This document shows, in pieces, positions 26,236 through 34,174 of a stretch of DNA of 41,985 bases. Source of the DNA: Acidobacteriota bacterium (GTDB lineage Bacteria > Acidobacteriota > Terriglobia > Terriglobales > Acidobacteriaceae); assembly GCA_003225555.1 (NCBI GenBank), contig QIAM01000013.1, positions 1 to 41,985 of the forward strand. The letters run 5' to 3'. How positions within the stretch are numbered: the stretch's first letter is position 1; each line of letters begins with the position of its first letter. The position numbers and the translations under genes are program-made. The notes below the pieces were generated by a model. The model saw nothing but the letters and a program-made list of their open reading frames with translations. It had not been told where the DNA came from and made no database searches.

Positions 26236-27483
26236 CTACGGCACTACCTTCACGGTCGCGCCGTCGTAGAGGGGCTTGGTGTCCTGAGCGGAGAGGGCGA
26301 TGACGGCTTTGTCTTTGAGGCCGGAGGCGATCTCAACGCGAGTGAGATTCTGTAACGCGATCTCGATGTCCTGACGCTTCAGTTTGTCGTCGACGACCTC
26401 GTAGACGTAGGGCCTCGAATCGTCGAGGCGAATGGCGTCGCGCTGCACGGTGAGAACGTTGTTGTGTTCTGCAGTAATGATGGTCACGCTGACGTTGACG
26501 TTGGGAAGCAGACGGAGATCCTGGTTGTCGACTTTGCAGGTGGCTTCGCCGACATTCCTGGCGCCGCGCAGACGCACCGTGGAAGGGACTGAGTAGACCG
26601 GCGCATTCCAGACGCGGCCGGGGATGGCGTCCCAGGTGATCTCGGTTTTCTGTCCGGGAACGAGCCGGCCTACGTCGGGCTCGTCGATGAAGGCTCGGAC
26701 CAGCACTTTGGAGAGGTCAGCTTCCTGCAAAAGCAGATCGCCGGCTTGCACGAAGGCGCCTTGCTTTACCGGAAGAGAATAGACGGTGCCGTCAAATGGA
26801 GCGCGAATGTTGGAGTGCAGGAGCGCGTTCTGGGCGGCGTCGTATGCGGCTTGAGCTTCGGTGCCCTGGGCCTGGACTTTGGCTACTTCGGGTTGAGAGT
26901 AGCGGTCTTTTTTCTTCTGTTCGAGCAAGGTGACGTCGGCTTGGGTGCGCTGGAGAGCGTCCTCGGCCTGCTTGACCTCGGCGGGCGAAGCGGCGCCTTG
27001 TTGCTGGAGACGGCGGAAGGCATCGAGGTTGCGCTTGGCCGCATCGAGAGCGCTGCGGGCTTTGATGAGCTGGGCGTCGACCGTCAGGACTTCTTCCTGC
27101 GTGCCTCCTGTCTGCAATGCGCTCTGGTCGGCTGCGGCGGAGGAAATCTGTGCGTGAGCTTTGGCAGCCTGGGCGCGAATGTCGGCGTCGTCGAGTTGAA
27201 GAAGAAGCTGTCCCTTGCGCACATGATCGCCTTCTTTGACCAGCAGGCGTTTCACGGTTGTGGCAATGGGAGCGTGCGCTTCGAAATTGACCACCGGCTC
27301 GACTTTCCCGTTGGTGGAGATGACGGCGCGAATGGGAGCACGTTCGACAGTGGTGGTGCGGACCCGGATCGGGCTCTTGCCGGAGAAGACGGGAACCAAC
27401 ACAGCGGCGGCAATAACACTGGCAGCGAGCCAGGTCCAGCGCTTGCGCGGCGCTCCGCCCGAATTGTGGTTCGACGATGCCAA
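26236..27483 (-). CDS. HlyD/RND-type periplasmic adaptor protein
   Basis: The 415-residue product has one N-terminal membrane helix (WLAASVIAAAVLVPVFSG, about 18-35), a first lipoyl half (VEPVVNFEAHAPIATTVKRLLVKEGDHVRKGQLLLQLDD), a long coiled-coil hairpin (about 100-215), a second lipoyl half (NIRAPFDGTVYSLPVKQGAFVQAGDLLLQ), and a beta barrel plus membrane-proximal domain. It links an inner-membrane pump to a TolC channel. No pump gene is next to it; the tolC-like gene at 20166-21506 is a possible partner. It is the first gene of a two-gene unit with the TPR protein. Confidence 0.85.
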   Translation of the reverse strand: MASSNHNSGGAPRKRWTWLAASVIAAAVLVPVFSGKSPIRVRTTTVERAPIRAVISTNGKVEPVVNFEAHAPIATTVKRLLVKEGDHVRKGQLLLQLDDADIRAQAAKAHAQISSAAADQSALQTGGTQEEVLTVDAQLIKARSALDAAKRNLDAFRRLQQQGAASPAEVKQAEDALQRTQADVTLLEQKKKDRYSQPEVAKVQAQGTEAQAAYDAAQNALLHSNIRAPFDGTVYSLPVKQGAFVQAGDLLLQEADLSKVLVRAFIDEPDVGRLVPGQKTEITWDAIPGRVWNAPVYSVPSTVRLRGARNVGEATCKVDNQDLRLLPNVNVSVTIITAEHNNVLTVQRDAIRLDDSRPYVYEVVDDKLKRQDIEIALQNLTRVEIASGLKDKAVIALSAQDTKPLYDGATVKVVP

Positions 27484-27647
27484 ACCTTTTTCTTTCAGGG
27501 TGCGGCAGGAATTACTGTAAGTAGCAATTTACCACCCCGGAGCTTGGAGGATGAACTGGAAGTCCAAGCCCCGGTGTTTAGTTAGATGCTTGGGGATGGC
27601 TCGGGGCCGCACGGATGTCCTCATCCGGCACCCGCTACAATATCAGG

Positions 27648-28055
27648 ATGGCTAAACCCCGCTACAAGCCCGAACATGCCGCGGCCGGACTGGATGCGAA
27701 GTTTCCGGAGATCGAGACGTGGCCGAACCAGTTTCCGGGTTACGAGATCGTGATTGATGACCCGGAGTTTACGTCGGTGTGCCCGAAGACGGGGCTGCCG
27801 GATTTTGGAGTGCTGACCATCCGGTACATGCCGGAACGGAGTTGCCTGGAGCTGAAATCGCTGAAGGAGTATCTGCACTGCTACCGCAACCTAGGGATTT
27901 TCCAGGAGAACATCGTGAACTGCGTACTGCGCGATGTCGTGCGTTGGGCGAAGCCGGTATGGGCGGAGGTGAAGGGAGATTTCAGGCCGCGCGGCGGCAT
28001 CTCGACCACGGTAGTGGCTCGCTGGCCGCGGGTGAAGAGCAGCAAGCGAGGCTAG
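27648..28055 (+). CDS. queF: NADPH-dependent preQ0 reductase
   Basis: A 135-residue YkvM-type (single-domain) QueF that reduces the nitrile of preQ0 to preQ1 in queuosine tRNA-modification synthesis. The catalytic Cys is C45 in TSVCPKTGLPDFG with D52, and the QueF motif is ELKSLKEYLHCYRNLGIFQE (residues 68-87). The ATG at 27648 has CAGGA upstream and gives the family length. There are no other queuosine genes nearby; it is divergent from the adaptor gene. The stop falls 3 nt before a repeat. Confidence 0.92.
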   Translation: MAKPRYKPEHAAAGLDAKFPEIETWPNQFPGYEIVIDDPEFTSVCPKTGLPDFGVLTIRYMPERSCLELKSLKEYLHCYRNLGIFQENIVNCVLRDVVRWAKPVWAEVKGDFRPRGGISTTVVARWPRVKSSKRG

Positions 28056-28057
28056 TT

Positions 28058-28083
28058 GTAGCGCCGTCGTCCCGGCGGCTGTC
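28058..28083. repeat. Dispersed palindromic repeat after queF
   Basis: Inverted copy of the unit at 21671-21696, differing at about one position over 26 nt. It starts GTAGCGCCGTCG and ends GGCGGCTGTC, just after the queF stop. It may end the queF transcript. Confidence 0.75.
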
Positions 28084-28150
28084 GCGGGACGTCCCGTCGC
28101 CGCGTTGCGAGGGCAAGGTGCCGGCGCGCCACGAGGACACTGACCGCGGC

Positions 28151-28179
28151 TTGTGATTTGGATCACTCCCGGGTATACT
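28151..28179 (+). promoter_or_regulatory. Sigma70-like promoter of the TetR gene
   Basis: TTGTGA at 28151-28156 and TATACT at 28174-28179 are separated by 17 nt, close to consensus. It is the best promoter in the window, 47 nt before the regulator start. Confidence 0.75.
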
Positions 28180-28182
28180 CTG

Positions 28183-28200
28183 TTCGAACGAACGTTCGAA
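28183..28200. promoter_or_regulatory. Palindromic operator, probable TetR autoregulation site
   Basis: TTCGAACGAACGTTCGAA begins 3 nt after the -10 box and so covers the transcription start. It contains the perfect 10-bp palindrome CGAACGTTCG and a TTCGAA at each end. This type of sequence is common for TetR repressors of fatty-acid or acyl-CoA genes. Binding would block initiation. Confidence 0.65.
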
Positions 28201-28225
28201 TTATTCACTCGATTGTTTCAGGACT

Positions 28226-28888
28226 ATGGGGAGCACGGCAACGCGAAGTTCGGGACGGCGACAGCGCTCTGCGACTGCGCTTGCTCCGGTGCCGCCGACG
28301 CGGTTTGACCAACGGCTGAAGGAAATCCTTGCGCACGCCACGGACGTTTTCTGCCAAAAAGGATACGAAGGCGCTTCGATGCGCGACCTGTCACGGGCGA
28401 GTGGGATGTCGCTGGCGGGGCTGTATTACTACTTCGAGTCCAAAGAGCGCTTGCTCTTCCTCATCCAGAAGCATACGTTTTCGACCATCGTGCGGCGGTT
28501 GAAGGCGCGGTTGGAGGGCGTGGACGACGCCGAGGAGCGCGTACGCATCTTCATCCTCAATCACCTGGAATATTTTCTTGCCAACCAGCAGGCCATGAAA
28601 GTGCTCTCGCACGAGGCGGAGGCGCTGAAGAACGGGTTTGCTTCGGAGCTGGCGGCAATCAAGCGTGAGTATTATCGCATCTGCGTGGGACTGCTGGACG
28701 ATTTGAAGCGAGAGCGAGAGCTGCAGTTCTCGACTCGAATAGCGGTGTTGAGTCTGTTCGGGATGATGAACTGGATTTATACCTGGCACAATCCACGGGT
28801 GGATGCGGACGCGGAGGCGATCGCGCGCGAGATGGGTGACATTTTCTTGCAAGGGGTGATGACTGGCGGGAGGGGCCGAGGACGCTGA
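28226..28888 (+). CDS. TetR-family transcriptional regulator
   Basis: A 220-residue regulator with a TetR helix-turn-helix at about residues 32-78 (ILAHATDVFCQKGYEGASMRDLSRASGMSLAGLYYYFESKERLL) and a C-terminal ligand domain resembling FadR- or PaaR-like regulators that bind acyl-CoA. A palindromic operator and promoter sit directly upstream, so it likely represses itself and perhaps the following aromatic/acyl-CoA module. The ligand is unknown. Confidence 0.85.
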   Translation: MGSTATRSSGRRQRSATALAPVPPTRFDQRLKEILAHATDVFCQKGYEGASMRDLSRASGMSLAGLYYYFESKERLLFLIQKHTFSTIVRRLKARLEGVDDAEERVRIFILNHLEYFLANQQAMKVLSHEAEALKNGFASELAAIKREYYRICVGLLDDLKRERELQFSTRIAVLSLFGMMNWIYTWHNPRVDADAEAIAREMGDIFLQGVMTGGRGRGR

Positions 28889-28920
28889 GGCGAGAGTTGT
28901 TTGGGCGTTGGAGAAACCGA

Positions 28921-28950
28921 GATTCCTCACTTCGTTCGGAATGACAAAGT
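28921..28950. repeat. Dispersed repeat, copy 1 (TTCCTC..GGAATGAC)
   Basis: GATTCCTCACTTCGTTCGG followed by AATGACAAAG. The same unit recurs at 34690-34719 with only a few changes. It lies in the 115-nt gap before the enoyl-CoA hydratase. Related but more diverged sequence is seen near 16490 and 26165. Confidence 0.7.
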
Positions 28951-29003
28951 AGTTTTATGAAATCTCGGAGACAGAGTAATTTGATGGATAAGGAGCTATG
29001 AAC

Positions 29004-29828
29004 ATGGCGACCACGATGCAACCGTCGGGTACAAGCGAAAGCACGAAGAAACTGATCAACTACCGCACGGACGGCGGCGTGGCCGTCATCGAGATGTTTG
29101 ATCCGCCGGCCAATACTTACACCTACGAGATGAACCGGCAGATGGATGAGGCCATCCTTAAAGCGCGCATGGATAATGACGTGTATGTCATCGTGCTGAC
29201 GGGGTCGGGCGAGAAGTTTTTCTCGGCGGGCGCGAACATCAAGATGCTGGCGAGCGTCGATCCCACGTTCAAGTATTACTTCTGTCTGCACGCCAACGAG
29301 ATGTTGTTGCGGCTGGAGCACACGCCGAAGTTGGTGATCGCTGCGATCAACGGGCACTGCGTGGGTGGAGGACTGGAGATCGCGATGGCGGCCGATATCC
29401 GCATCGCGCGCAAAGAAGCTGGCAAGATTGGGTTGCCGGAAGTGAACCTGGGAGTACTGCCGGGCACGGGCGGAACCCAGCGGCTTTCGCGCCTGGTAGG
29501 AAAAAGCAAGGCGATTGAACTGATGGTTACTGGTAACACGTTCTCGTTCGAAGAGGCGCAGGAGCTGGGAATCATTAACGACATTTACGAGAAGGACGGC
29601 TTCATGGAAAACATCATGGAGTACGCCAAGCAGTTCTGTCCCCCGAACAAGGCTGCGAAGGCGGTCGGGGGCATCAAGCGGGCGGTGCAGACGGGTTGGG
29701 AGATTCCCATGGAGTCGGCGCTGGCGGTGGAGCGCGAGAACCAGCAGTTGCTGTTCCAGAGTGAAGACGCGAAGGAAGGGCTGGCGGCGTACGTGGAGAA
29801 GCGGCCCGCGAACTTCAAAGCGAAGTAG
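29004..29828 (+). CDS. Enoyl-CoA hydratase/isomerase family protein
   Basis: A 274-residue crotonase-fold enzyme. SAGANIK and the oxyanion-hole NGHCVGGGLE are present. The two catalytic glutamates, in GGGLE and LPEVNLG, are 21 residues apart, as expected for true hydratases. It should hydrate a 2-enoyl-CoA in a beta-oxidation-like sequence. AGGAG lies 8 nt before ATG 29004; another ATG at 28998 is only 2 nt from it, so 29004 is preferred. It is the first structural gene after the TetR regulator. Confidence 0.85.
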   Translation: MATTMQPSGTSESTKKLINYRTDGGVAVIEMFDPPANTYTYEMNRQMDEAILKARMDNDVYVIVLTGSGEKFFSAGANIKMLASVDPTFKYYFCLHANEMLLRLEHTPKLVIAAINGHCVGGGLEIAMAADIRIARKEAGKIGLPEVNLGVLPGTGGTQRLSRLVGKSKAIELMVTGNTFSFEEAQELGIINDIYEKDGFMENIMEYAKQFCPPNKAAKAVGGIKRAVQTGWEIPMESALAVERENQQLLFQSEDAKEGLAAYVEKRPANFKAK

Positions 29829-29841
29829 GGTGTATGTGTGG

Positions 29842-29863
29842 GGACGGCCGCCCTCGGCCGTCC
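29842..29863. repeat. Hairpin repeat related to the one inside the Mo-enzyme genes
   Basis: GGACGGCCG, a 4-nt loop, then CGGCCGTCC. Read on the minus strand, with its flanks GCTCAGC and CCCCACACAT, it matches the hairpin at 37506-37527 (GGACAGCCG/CGGCTGTCC, then CCACAT). It lies just after the enoyl-CoA hydratase stop. Confidence 0.7.
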
Positions 29864-29901
29864 GCTGAGCGAAGCTCGGCAGGCAGTGCTGGGAGGACGC
29901 T

Positions 29902-30234
29902 TTGGGCTGGCACTCAGTTCGCCTGTTGATACGTTGCACCGGGAAGGGCCAGCCCAAGCGAATTCCTCTGTATGAAGACCGCATCGTCGTAGTGCGGGCC
30001 AAGAGCCATGATCAGGCACAACAAAAGGCGCGCCGGATCGCTAACAAGCACGAAGTGCCGTACAAGAATCCGTTCGGCAACACGATTTGTTGGCGCGTCA
30101 CAAAAGTGTACGAATCAGTAGAACTCTTTGCAGATGAGGTCAAGGACGGCAAATTCAAGGACGGAGCGCAAATCTACGGGCGCTTTATTCGTTCCTCTAA
30201 TCCGGTCAATAGACTTAAGCGTGAAGGGACATGA
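29902..30234 (+). CDS. DUF4288 family protein
   Basis: A 110-residue soluble protein matching DUF4288: WHSVRLLIRCTGKG, then PLYEDRIVVVRAKSHDQAQQKA and WRVTKVYESVELF. Function unknown. The start is TTG, with GGAGG 5 nt upstream, a good site. It sits between the hydratase and aldehyde dehydrogenase genes, where a metabolic role is not obvious. Confidence 0.75.
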   Translation: MGWHSVRLLIRCTGKGQPKRIPLYEDRIVVVRAKSHDQAQQKARRIANKHEVPYKNPFGNTICWRVTKVYESVELFADEVKDGKFKDGAQIYGRFIRSSNPVNRLKREGT

Positions 30235-30255
30235 ACGCGCTGTTCTAGGGATACG

Positions 30256-31722
30256 ATGATTGCGGCGACGAAAACCAAGATCGCCCCTGGGCGCCTGCTG
30301 ATCGACGGGCAGTGGTTCGATGGCGCAACAGAGTTCGACACCATCAATCCAGCGACGGGTGACGTTCTGACGCAGATTGCCTCGGCGTCCGCCGAAGATG
30401 TGGATCGCGCGGTGGTGGCGGCACGTCGTGCGTTTGAAGATCGCAGCGGGGCCTGGCGCAAGCTGTCCGCCAGCGAGCGGGGACGCCTCATCTGGAAACT
30501 CGCTGATCTGGTCGAGAAAAATATCGACGAGCTGGCGGAGCTGGAGACGCTCGACAACGGCAAGCCGATTTTCGAGTCGCGCTACGTCGACATGCCGATG
30601 GTGATCGACGTTCTGCGGTATTACGCGGGATGGGCGACGAAGATTCACGGGGAGACGGTCAACACGTTCGAGACGGCGTTCACTTACACGCTGCGGGAGC
30701 CGGTGGGCGTGGTGGGCATGATTGTTCCGTGGAACTTTCCGCTGCTGCTAGCTTCGTGGAAGCTGGGTCCGGCGCTGGCTTGCGGGAACACAGTTGTGTG
30801 GAAACCGGCGAGCCAAACTTCTTTGACGACGCTTCGCTTTGGGGAACTGGCGGTCGAGGCGGGTGTGCCCGCGGGCGTGCTCAACATCGTTACCGGCCCG
30901 GGAGAGGTTGGGCGGGCGATGGTGAGGCACCCGGGCATCGAGAAGATTGCGTTTACGGGGTCGACTGAAGTCGGTAAGGAAATCATGCGAGGCGCGGCCG
31001 ACAGCCTGAAGCGGATCACGCTTGAGCTCGGTGGGAAGTCGCCGAATATTGTTTTCGCCGATTCGGATATCGACAACGCTGTAAAGGGTGCAATCACCGG
31101 CATTTTTTACGGCAAGGGTGAAGTGTGTAACGCGGGCTCGCGGTTGTTTGTCGAGAGCAAAGTGCAGGATGAATTTCTGGAGAAGCTGGCGGTGCGGGCG
31201 GCCAAAATGCGTCCCGCAGACCCGCTTGATCCGAAGACGCGCATGGGGGCGATCGTCAGCCAGGAGCAGATGCAGACCGTGCTGGGGTACATCGAGGCAG
31301 GAAAGAAGGAAGGCGCCAAGCTGGTGGCCGGTGGGAATAGAGTCTCGGTCGATGGCGGCAAGGGATTTTTTGTCGAGCCGACGATCTTTCGCGACGTGCG
31401 GAACGATATGAAGATCGCGCGTGAGGAGATCTTTGGGCCGGTGCTGGCCATCTTGAGTTTTAATGACCTGGATGAAGTCATCGAGAAGGCAAATCAAAAT
31501 GAGTATGGCCTGGCCTCGGCGGTATGGACTCGAGATATCAAGAAGGCGCATTACGTCTCACGTCGGCTGAAGGCCGGCACGGTGTGGATCAATACATATG
31601 GGTTGATGGACGCGTCGCTGCCGTTTGGCGGGTACAAGAGCAGCGGGTTTGGCAGAGAGCTCGGTGCCCGTGCTTTGGAGCACTACACGGAGACGAAAAG
31701 TGTGTGGTTGAACATGGGGTAA
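30256..31722 (+). CDS. NAD(P)-dependent aldehyde dehydrogenase
   Basis: A 488-residue ALDH superfamily enzyme of the betaine/phenylacetaldehyde dehydrogenase type. The general base is E257 in LELGGKSPN and the nucleophile C291 in GEVCNAGSR; PWNFP and FTGSTEVG mark the cofactor site. It oxidises an aldehyde to an acid. In the BoxABC route, ring cleavage yields 3,4-dehydroadipyl-CoA semialdehyde, which needs a dehydrogenase (BoxD), so this gene is a candidate for that step; its subfamily is, however, broad. The start ATG has a weak AGGG site. Confidence 0.85.
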   Translation: MIAATKTKIAPGRLLIDGQWFDGATEFDTINPATGDVLTQIASASAEDVDRAVVAARRAFEDRSGAWRKLSASERGRLIWKLADLVEKNIDELAELETLDNGKPIFESRYVDMPMVIDVLRYYAGWATKIHGETVNTFETAFTYTLREPVGVVGMIVPWNFPLLLASWKLGPALACGNTVVWKPASQTSLTTLRFGELAVEAGVPAGVLNIVTGPGEVGRAMVRHPGIEKIAFTGSTEVGKEIMRGAADSLKRITLELGGKSPNIVFADSDIDNAVKGAITGIFYGKGEVCNAGSRLFVESKVQDEFLEKLAVRAAKMRPADPLDPKTRMGAIVSQEQMQTVLGYIEAGKKEGAKLVAGGNRVSVDGGKGFFVEPTIFRDVRNDMKIAREEIFGPVLAILSFNDLDEVIEKANQNEYGLASAVWTRDIKKAHYVSRRLKAGTVWINTYGLMDASLPFGGYKSSGFGRELGARALEHYTETKSVWLNMG

Positions 31723-31760
31723 GGCTGCATCAGAGTGATCGCCTTGGAGAGTCATAGTAT

Positions 31761-32936
31761 ATGCCCGGTAAGGTAGCAAAAATCGGAACGTTCAGTGACT
31801 GGATTGGCCTGTTCAACGACTGGCGTAAAGAAATTGGCGTCAACACAGATGACATTGAGGCCTTCCACTTCGACACGCTTTACGGCGCGATCGATACGGA
31901 CGAGATCGAGTTCGGATCCTACAAAGGACGGCGCAAGTGGGAGAACCTGCGCCAGATGCCGACGCAGCAGATGCGCGACGCGCTCATGAACATGATCGTC
32001 TACCAGGGTGACACGGAATTTGCCAGCGTTGAGCAGCAGCGCAATCTGCTGGAGAATGCGCCGACGGATTGGGATCGGCGCGCGATCACGCGCGTGATGA
32101 TTGAGGAGATGCGTCACGGCTGGCAGATGTGCGCGCTACTGGTCGACCACTTCGGCTACTCGGGCAAGGTCGAGGCACAGAAGATGCTGGAGCGGCGCGC
32201 TTTTGAAAACAAGCGATTGCTGGGCGCTTTTAATGTCGAGGTCGATAACTGGATGGATTTCTTCACCTACACGGACTTTGTCGACCGCGATGGAAAGTTC
32301 CAGTTGCAGATGCTGAAGTATTCTGCGTTTGCGCCGCTGGGACGATCGATGTCGTACATGCTGCGTGAAGAAGCTTTCCACATGGGCACCGGCAACGACG
32401 GCCTGCGGCGCATCGTAGAAGCGGGTGTAATTCCGGGGTGGCTGATCCAGAGATATCTGAATAAATGGATTTCGAGTTCCTACGATCTGTTTGGGACGGA
32501 TCATTCATCGTCGGCGCACTGGGCTTACGTGTGGGGCGTAAAGGGCCGTTACGATGAGCCAAAAAACGAGAAACCGCCCGACATGGATGATCTGAACGAT
32601 TACAACCGGCATCTTTATCGTGACGAAGTGGCGGGACTGATTGAGCGGTTCAATCACTCGCTGAAGCCGGGGGAGGCGAAGCTGTACGCACCGGATATCA
32701 AATTCAACCGCACCATCGGCCGCTGGGCGGGACAGAAGTTTCATGCCCAAACCGGCGAACCGCTGGATGACCGGGCGTACGAAGAGCATTTGAAGGAGTA
32801 CATGCCCGGGCCGGAAGACCGGAAGCTGCTGCTCGAGATCATCGATACCGAGAAGAAGTGGATCGCCGAAAAAGTTGGTGCACGCGATCCGCTGGCTTCG
32901 ATTGGCGAAGTGCGGAAGTCGGCAATCAACTTGTAA
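31761..32936 (+). CDS. boxB: BoxB-like di-iron benzoyl-CoA epoxidase component
   Basis: A 391-residue ferritin-like oxygenase of the BoxB/PaaA group. BoxB inserts oxygen into benzoyl-CoA to make the 2,3-epoxide, with electrons from BoxA. All expected iron ligands can be placed: E86 in DTEFASVE, E116 and H119 in IEEMRH, D175 in FVDRDGKFQL, and E204 and H207 in REEAFHMG; spacing closely follows that recalled for BoxB. LERRAFENKRLLGAFN also matches. The protein is about 80 residues shorter than classical BoxB (about 470), so it may be a separate branch with another CoA substrate. Next to it is a dienoyl-CoA hydratase-like gene. Confidence 0.7.
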   Translation: MPGKVAKIGTFSDWIGLFNDWRKEIGVNTDDIEAFHFDTLYGAIDTDEIEFGSYKGRRKWENLRQMPTQQMRDALMNMIVYQGDTEFASVEQQRNLLENAPTDWDRRAITRVMIEEMRHGWQMCALLVDHFGYSGKVEAQKMLERRAFENKRLLGAFNVEVDNWMDFFTYTDFVDRDGKFQLQMLKYSAFAPLGRSMSYMLREEAFHMGTGNDGLRRIVEAGVIPGWLIQRYLNKWISSSYDLFGTDHSSSAHWAYVWGVKGRYDEPKNEKPPDMDDLNDYNRHLYRDEVAGLIERFNHSLKPGEAKLYAPDIKFNRTIGRWAGQKFHAQTGEPLDDRAYEEHLKEYMPGPEDRKLLLEIIDTEKKWIAEKVGARDPLASIGEVRKSAINL

Positions 32937-33004
32937 GGCAAGAACTTCACCACGGAGGTGCCTTCGATTACGCTCAGAGCAGGCTCCGACACAAGAGAAA
33001 TCTA

Positions 33005-33793
33005 ATGGCCTCCACATTTGTCGAATCCAAACTCGTCCGGCTTGTGGTGGATATCAGCCCTCCAGTGGCGCGGATTTTACTGCGCAATCCTGCGCTCAAC
33101 GTGATCGACATTCCGATGATGGAAGAGTTGGGAGGGGTGCTCACGGAAATCGAGTCGCGTGCGGATGTCTCGGTTGTGGTGGTGAGTAGCGAAGGTAAGG
33201 CGTTCTCTGCGGGCGTCGACGTGGCGGCGCATACTCCCGATAAAGTTGAGGGTATGGTGGCAAAGTTCCATGGCGTGATTCGGGCGTTGGTCGCTATGAA
33301 AAAAGTCACGGTTGCTGCGGTGCATGGGCATTGCCTGGGCGGAGGCGCCGAGTTGGCGATGGTTTGTGACGTGGTCTACACGACAGATTCAGCGCAGTGG
33401 GGATTTCCGGAAATCAAGCTGGGATGCTATCCGCCGGTGGCGTGTACGGCGCTGGCGGCGCTTGTTGGACAGAAACGGGCAGCAGAGTTGATGCTGACGG
33501 GACGAACGATCAGCGGCGGGGAAGCAGCAGAGATTGGCCTGGCGAATCGCAGCGTGCCCGAGGCGGAACTGGCCGGCGCGGTGGAGGAATGTGTTGAACG
33601 TTTGCGTGAGCTGAGTCCCGCGGCATTGGCGATTACGAAGAAAGCTATCTATGCCTGGGACTCCATGCACTTTGATAAGGGCCTGGCGCGAGCTGAGAAG
33701 ACGTACTTCGAAGAATTGATGAAGACGGCAGATGCACAGGAGGGTATTCGCGCCTTTATGGAGAAGCGGCCGGCGAAGTGGACAGGAAAATAG
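33005..33793 (+). CDS. Crotonase similar to cyclohexa-1,5-dienecarbonyl-CoA hydratase
   Basis: A 262-residue crotonase-fold enzyme. LRNPALNVIDIPMMEEL, FSAGVDVAAHTPDKVE and GHCLGGGAELAM match proteins annotated as dienoyl-CoA hydratases (Dch) in aromatic degraders. Both acidic positions, E116 and E136, are present. It may hydrate a dienoyl- or enoyl-CoA formed after ring attack; BoxC activity is less likely because BoxC is twice as long. The ATG at 33005 is preferred over a longer open frame because AAGAGA precedes it. The repeat-like sequence CCTTCGATTACGCTCAGAGC lies in the gap before it. Confidence 0.8.
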   Translation: MASTFVESKLVRLVVDISPPVARILLRNPALNVIDIPMMEELGGVLTEIESRADVSVVVVSSEGKAFSAGVDVAAHTPDKVEGMVAKFHGVIRALVAMKKVTVAAVHGHCLGGGAELAMVCDVVYTTDSAQWGFPEIKLGCYPPVACTALAALVGQKRAAELMLTGRTISGGEAAEIGLANRSVPEAELAGAVEECVERLRELSPAALAITKKAIYAWDSMHFDKGLARAEKTYFEELMKTADAQEGIRAFMEKRPAKWTGK

Positions 33794-33807
33794 TAGTTGC
33801 AGATCGC

Positions 33808-34131
33808 ATGGATTACGAGATTACCCCCGAGGATGTGAAGGGCAAGCTCGACGCGAGCCAAGCGTTCACGCTTCTTGATGTTCGAGAGCCATGGGAGTTT
33901 GAGACCGCGCGCATTGAAGGGGCGAAGCTGATTCCGATGGGCGATGTGCCATCACGTGCGCACCAGGAACTGGATCCGGAGGATCACATCGTGGTCGTCT
34001 GCCATCGCGGCATCCGCTCGATGAATGTGACGGTGTGGTTGCGGCAGCAGGGATTTGAGAAAGCGCAATCGATGCGCGGCGGAATTGACGCCTGGTCGCG
34101 GCGGGTGGATGAGAAGGTGCCAACGTACTGA
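33808..34131 (+). CDS. Rhodanese-like sulfurtransferase
   Basis: A 107-residue single-domain rhodanese. The active-site loop CHRGIRS carries the catalytic cysteine, with LLDVREPWEFETARIEGA as CH2A and MRGGIDAWS at the end. The GTG at 33778 would overlap the preceding gene by 16 nt; ATG 33808 is preferred. Located just before a molybdenum hydroxylase-type enzyme that may need a sulfido ligand on Mo, it might supply sulfur. Cyanide detoxification or other sulfur transfer is equally possible. Confidence 0.82.
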   Translation: MDYEITPEDVKGKLDASQAFTLLDVREPWEFETARIEGAKLIPMGDVPSRAHQELDPEDHIVVVCHRGIRSMNVTVWLRQQGFEKAQSMRGGIDAWSRRVDEKVPTY

Positions 34132-34146
34132 AGTTCTCAGCTATCA

Positions 34147-34168
34147 GCTTTCAGGGAAAGCTGAAAGC
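34147..34168. repeat. Hairpin before the 2Fe-2S subunit gene
   Basis: GCTTTCAG, a 6-nt loop, then CTGAAAGC, ending 6 nt before the ATG. It lies where a ribosome binding site is expected, and none is visible. It might attenuate translation, or be part of a dispersed AGTTCTCAG-type repeat (TTCTCAG at 34135). Confidence 0.5.
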
Positions 34169-34174
34169 CTCCAA

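Noticed and set aside
28659..30002. 447-codon minus-strand frame opposite the TetR and hydratase genes
   Set aside because: It runs across an intergenic repeat region and has unnatural composition; both plus-strand genes are clear.
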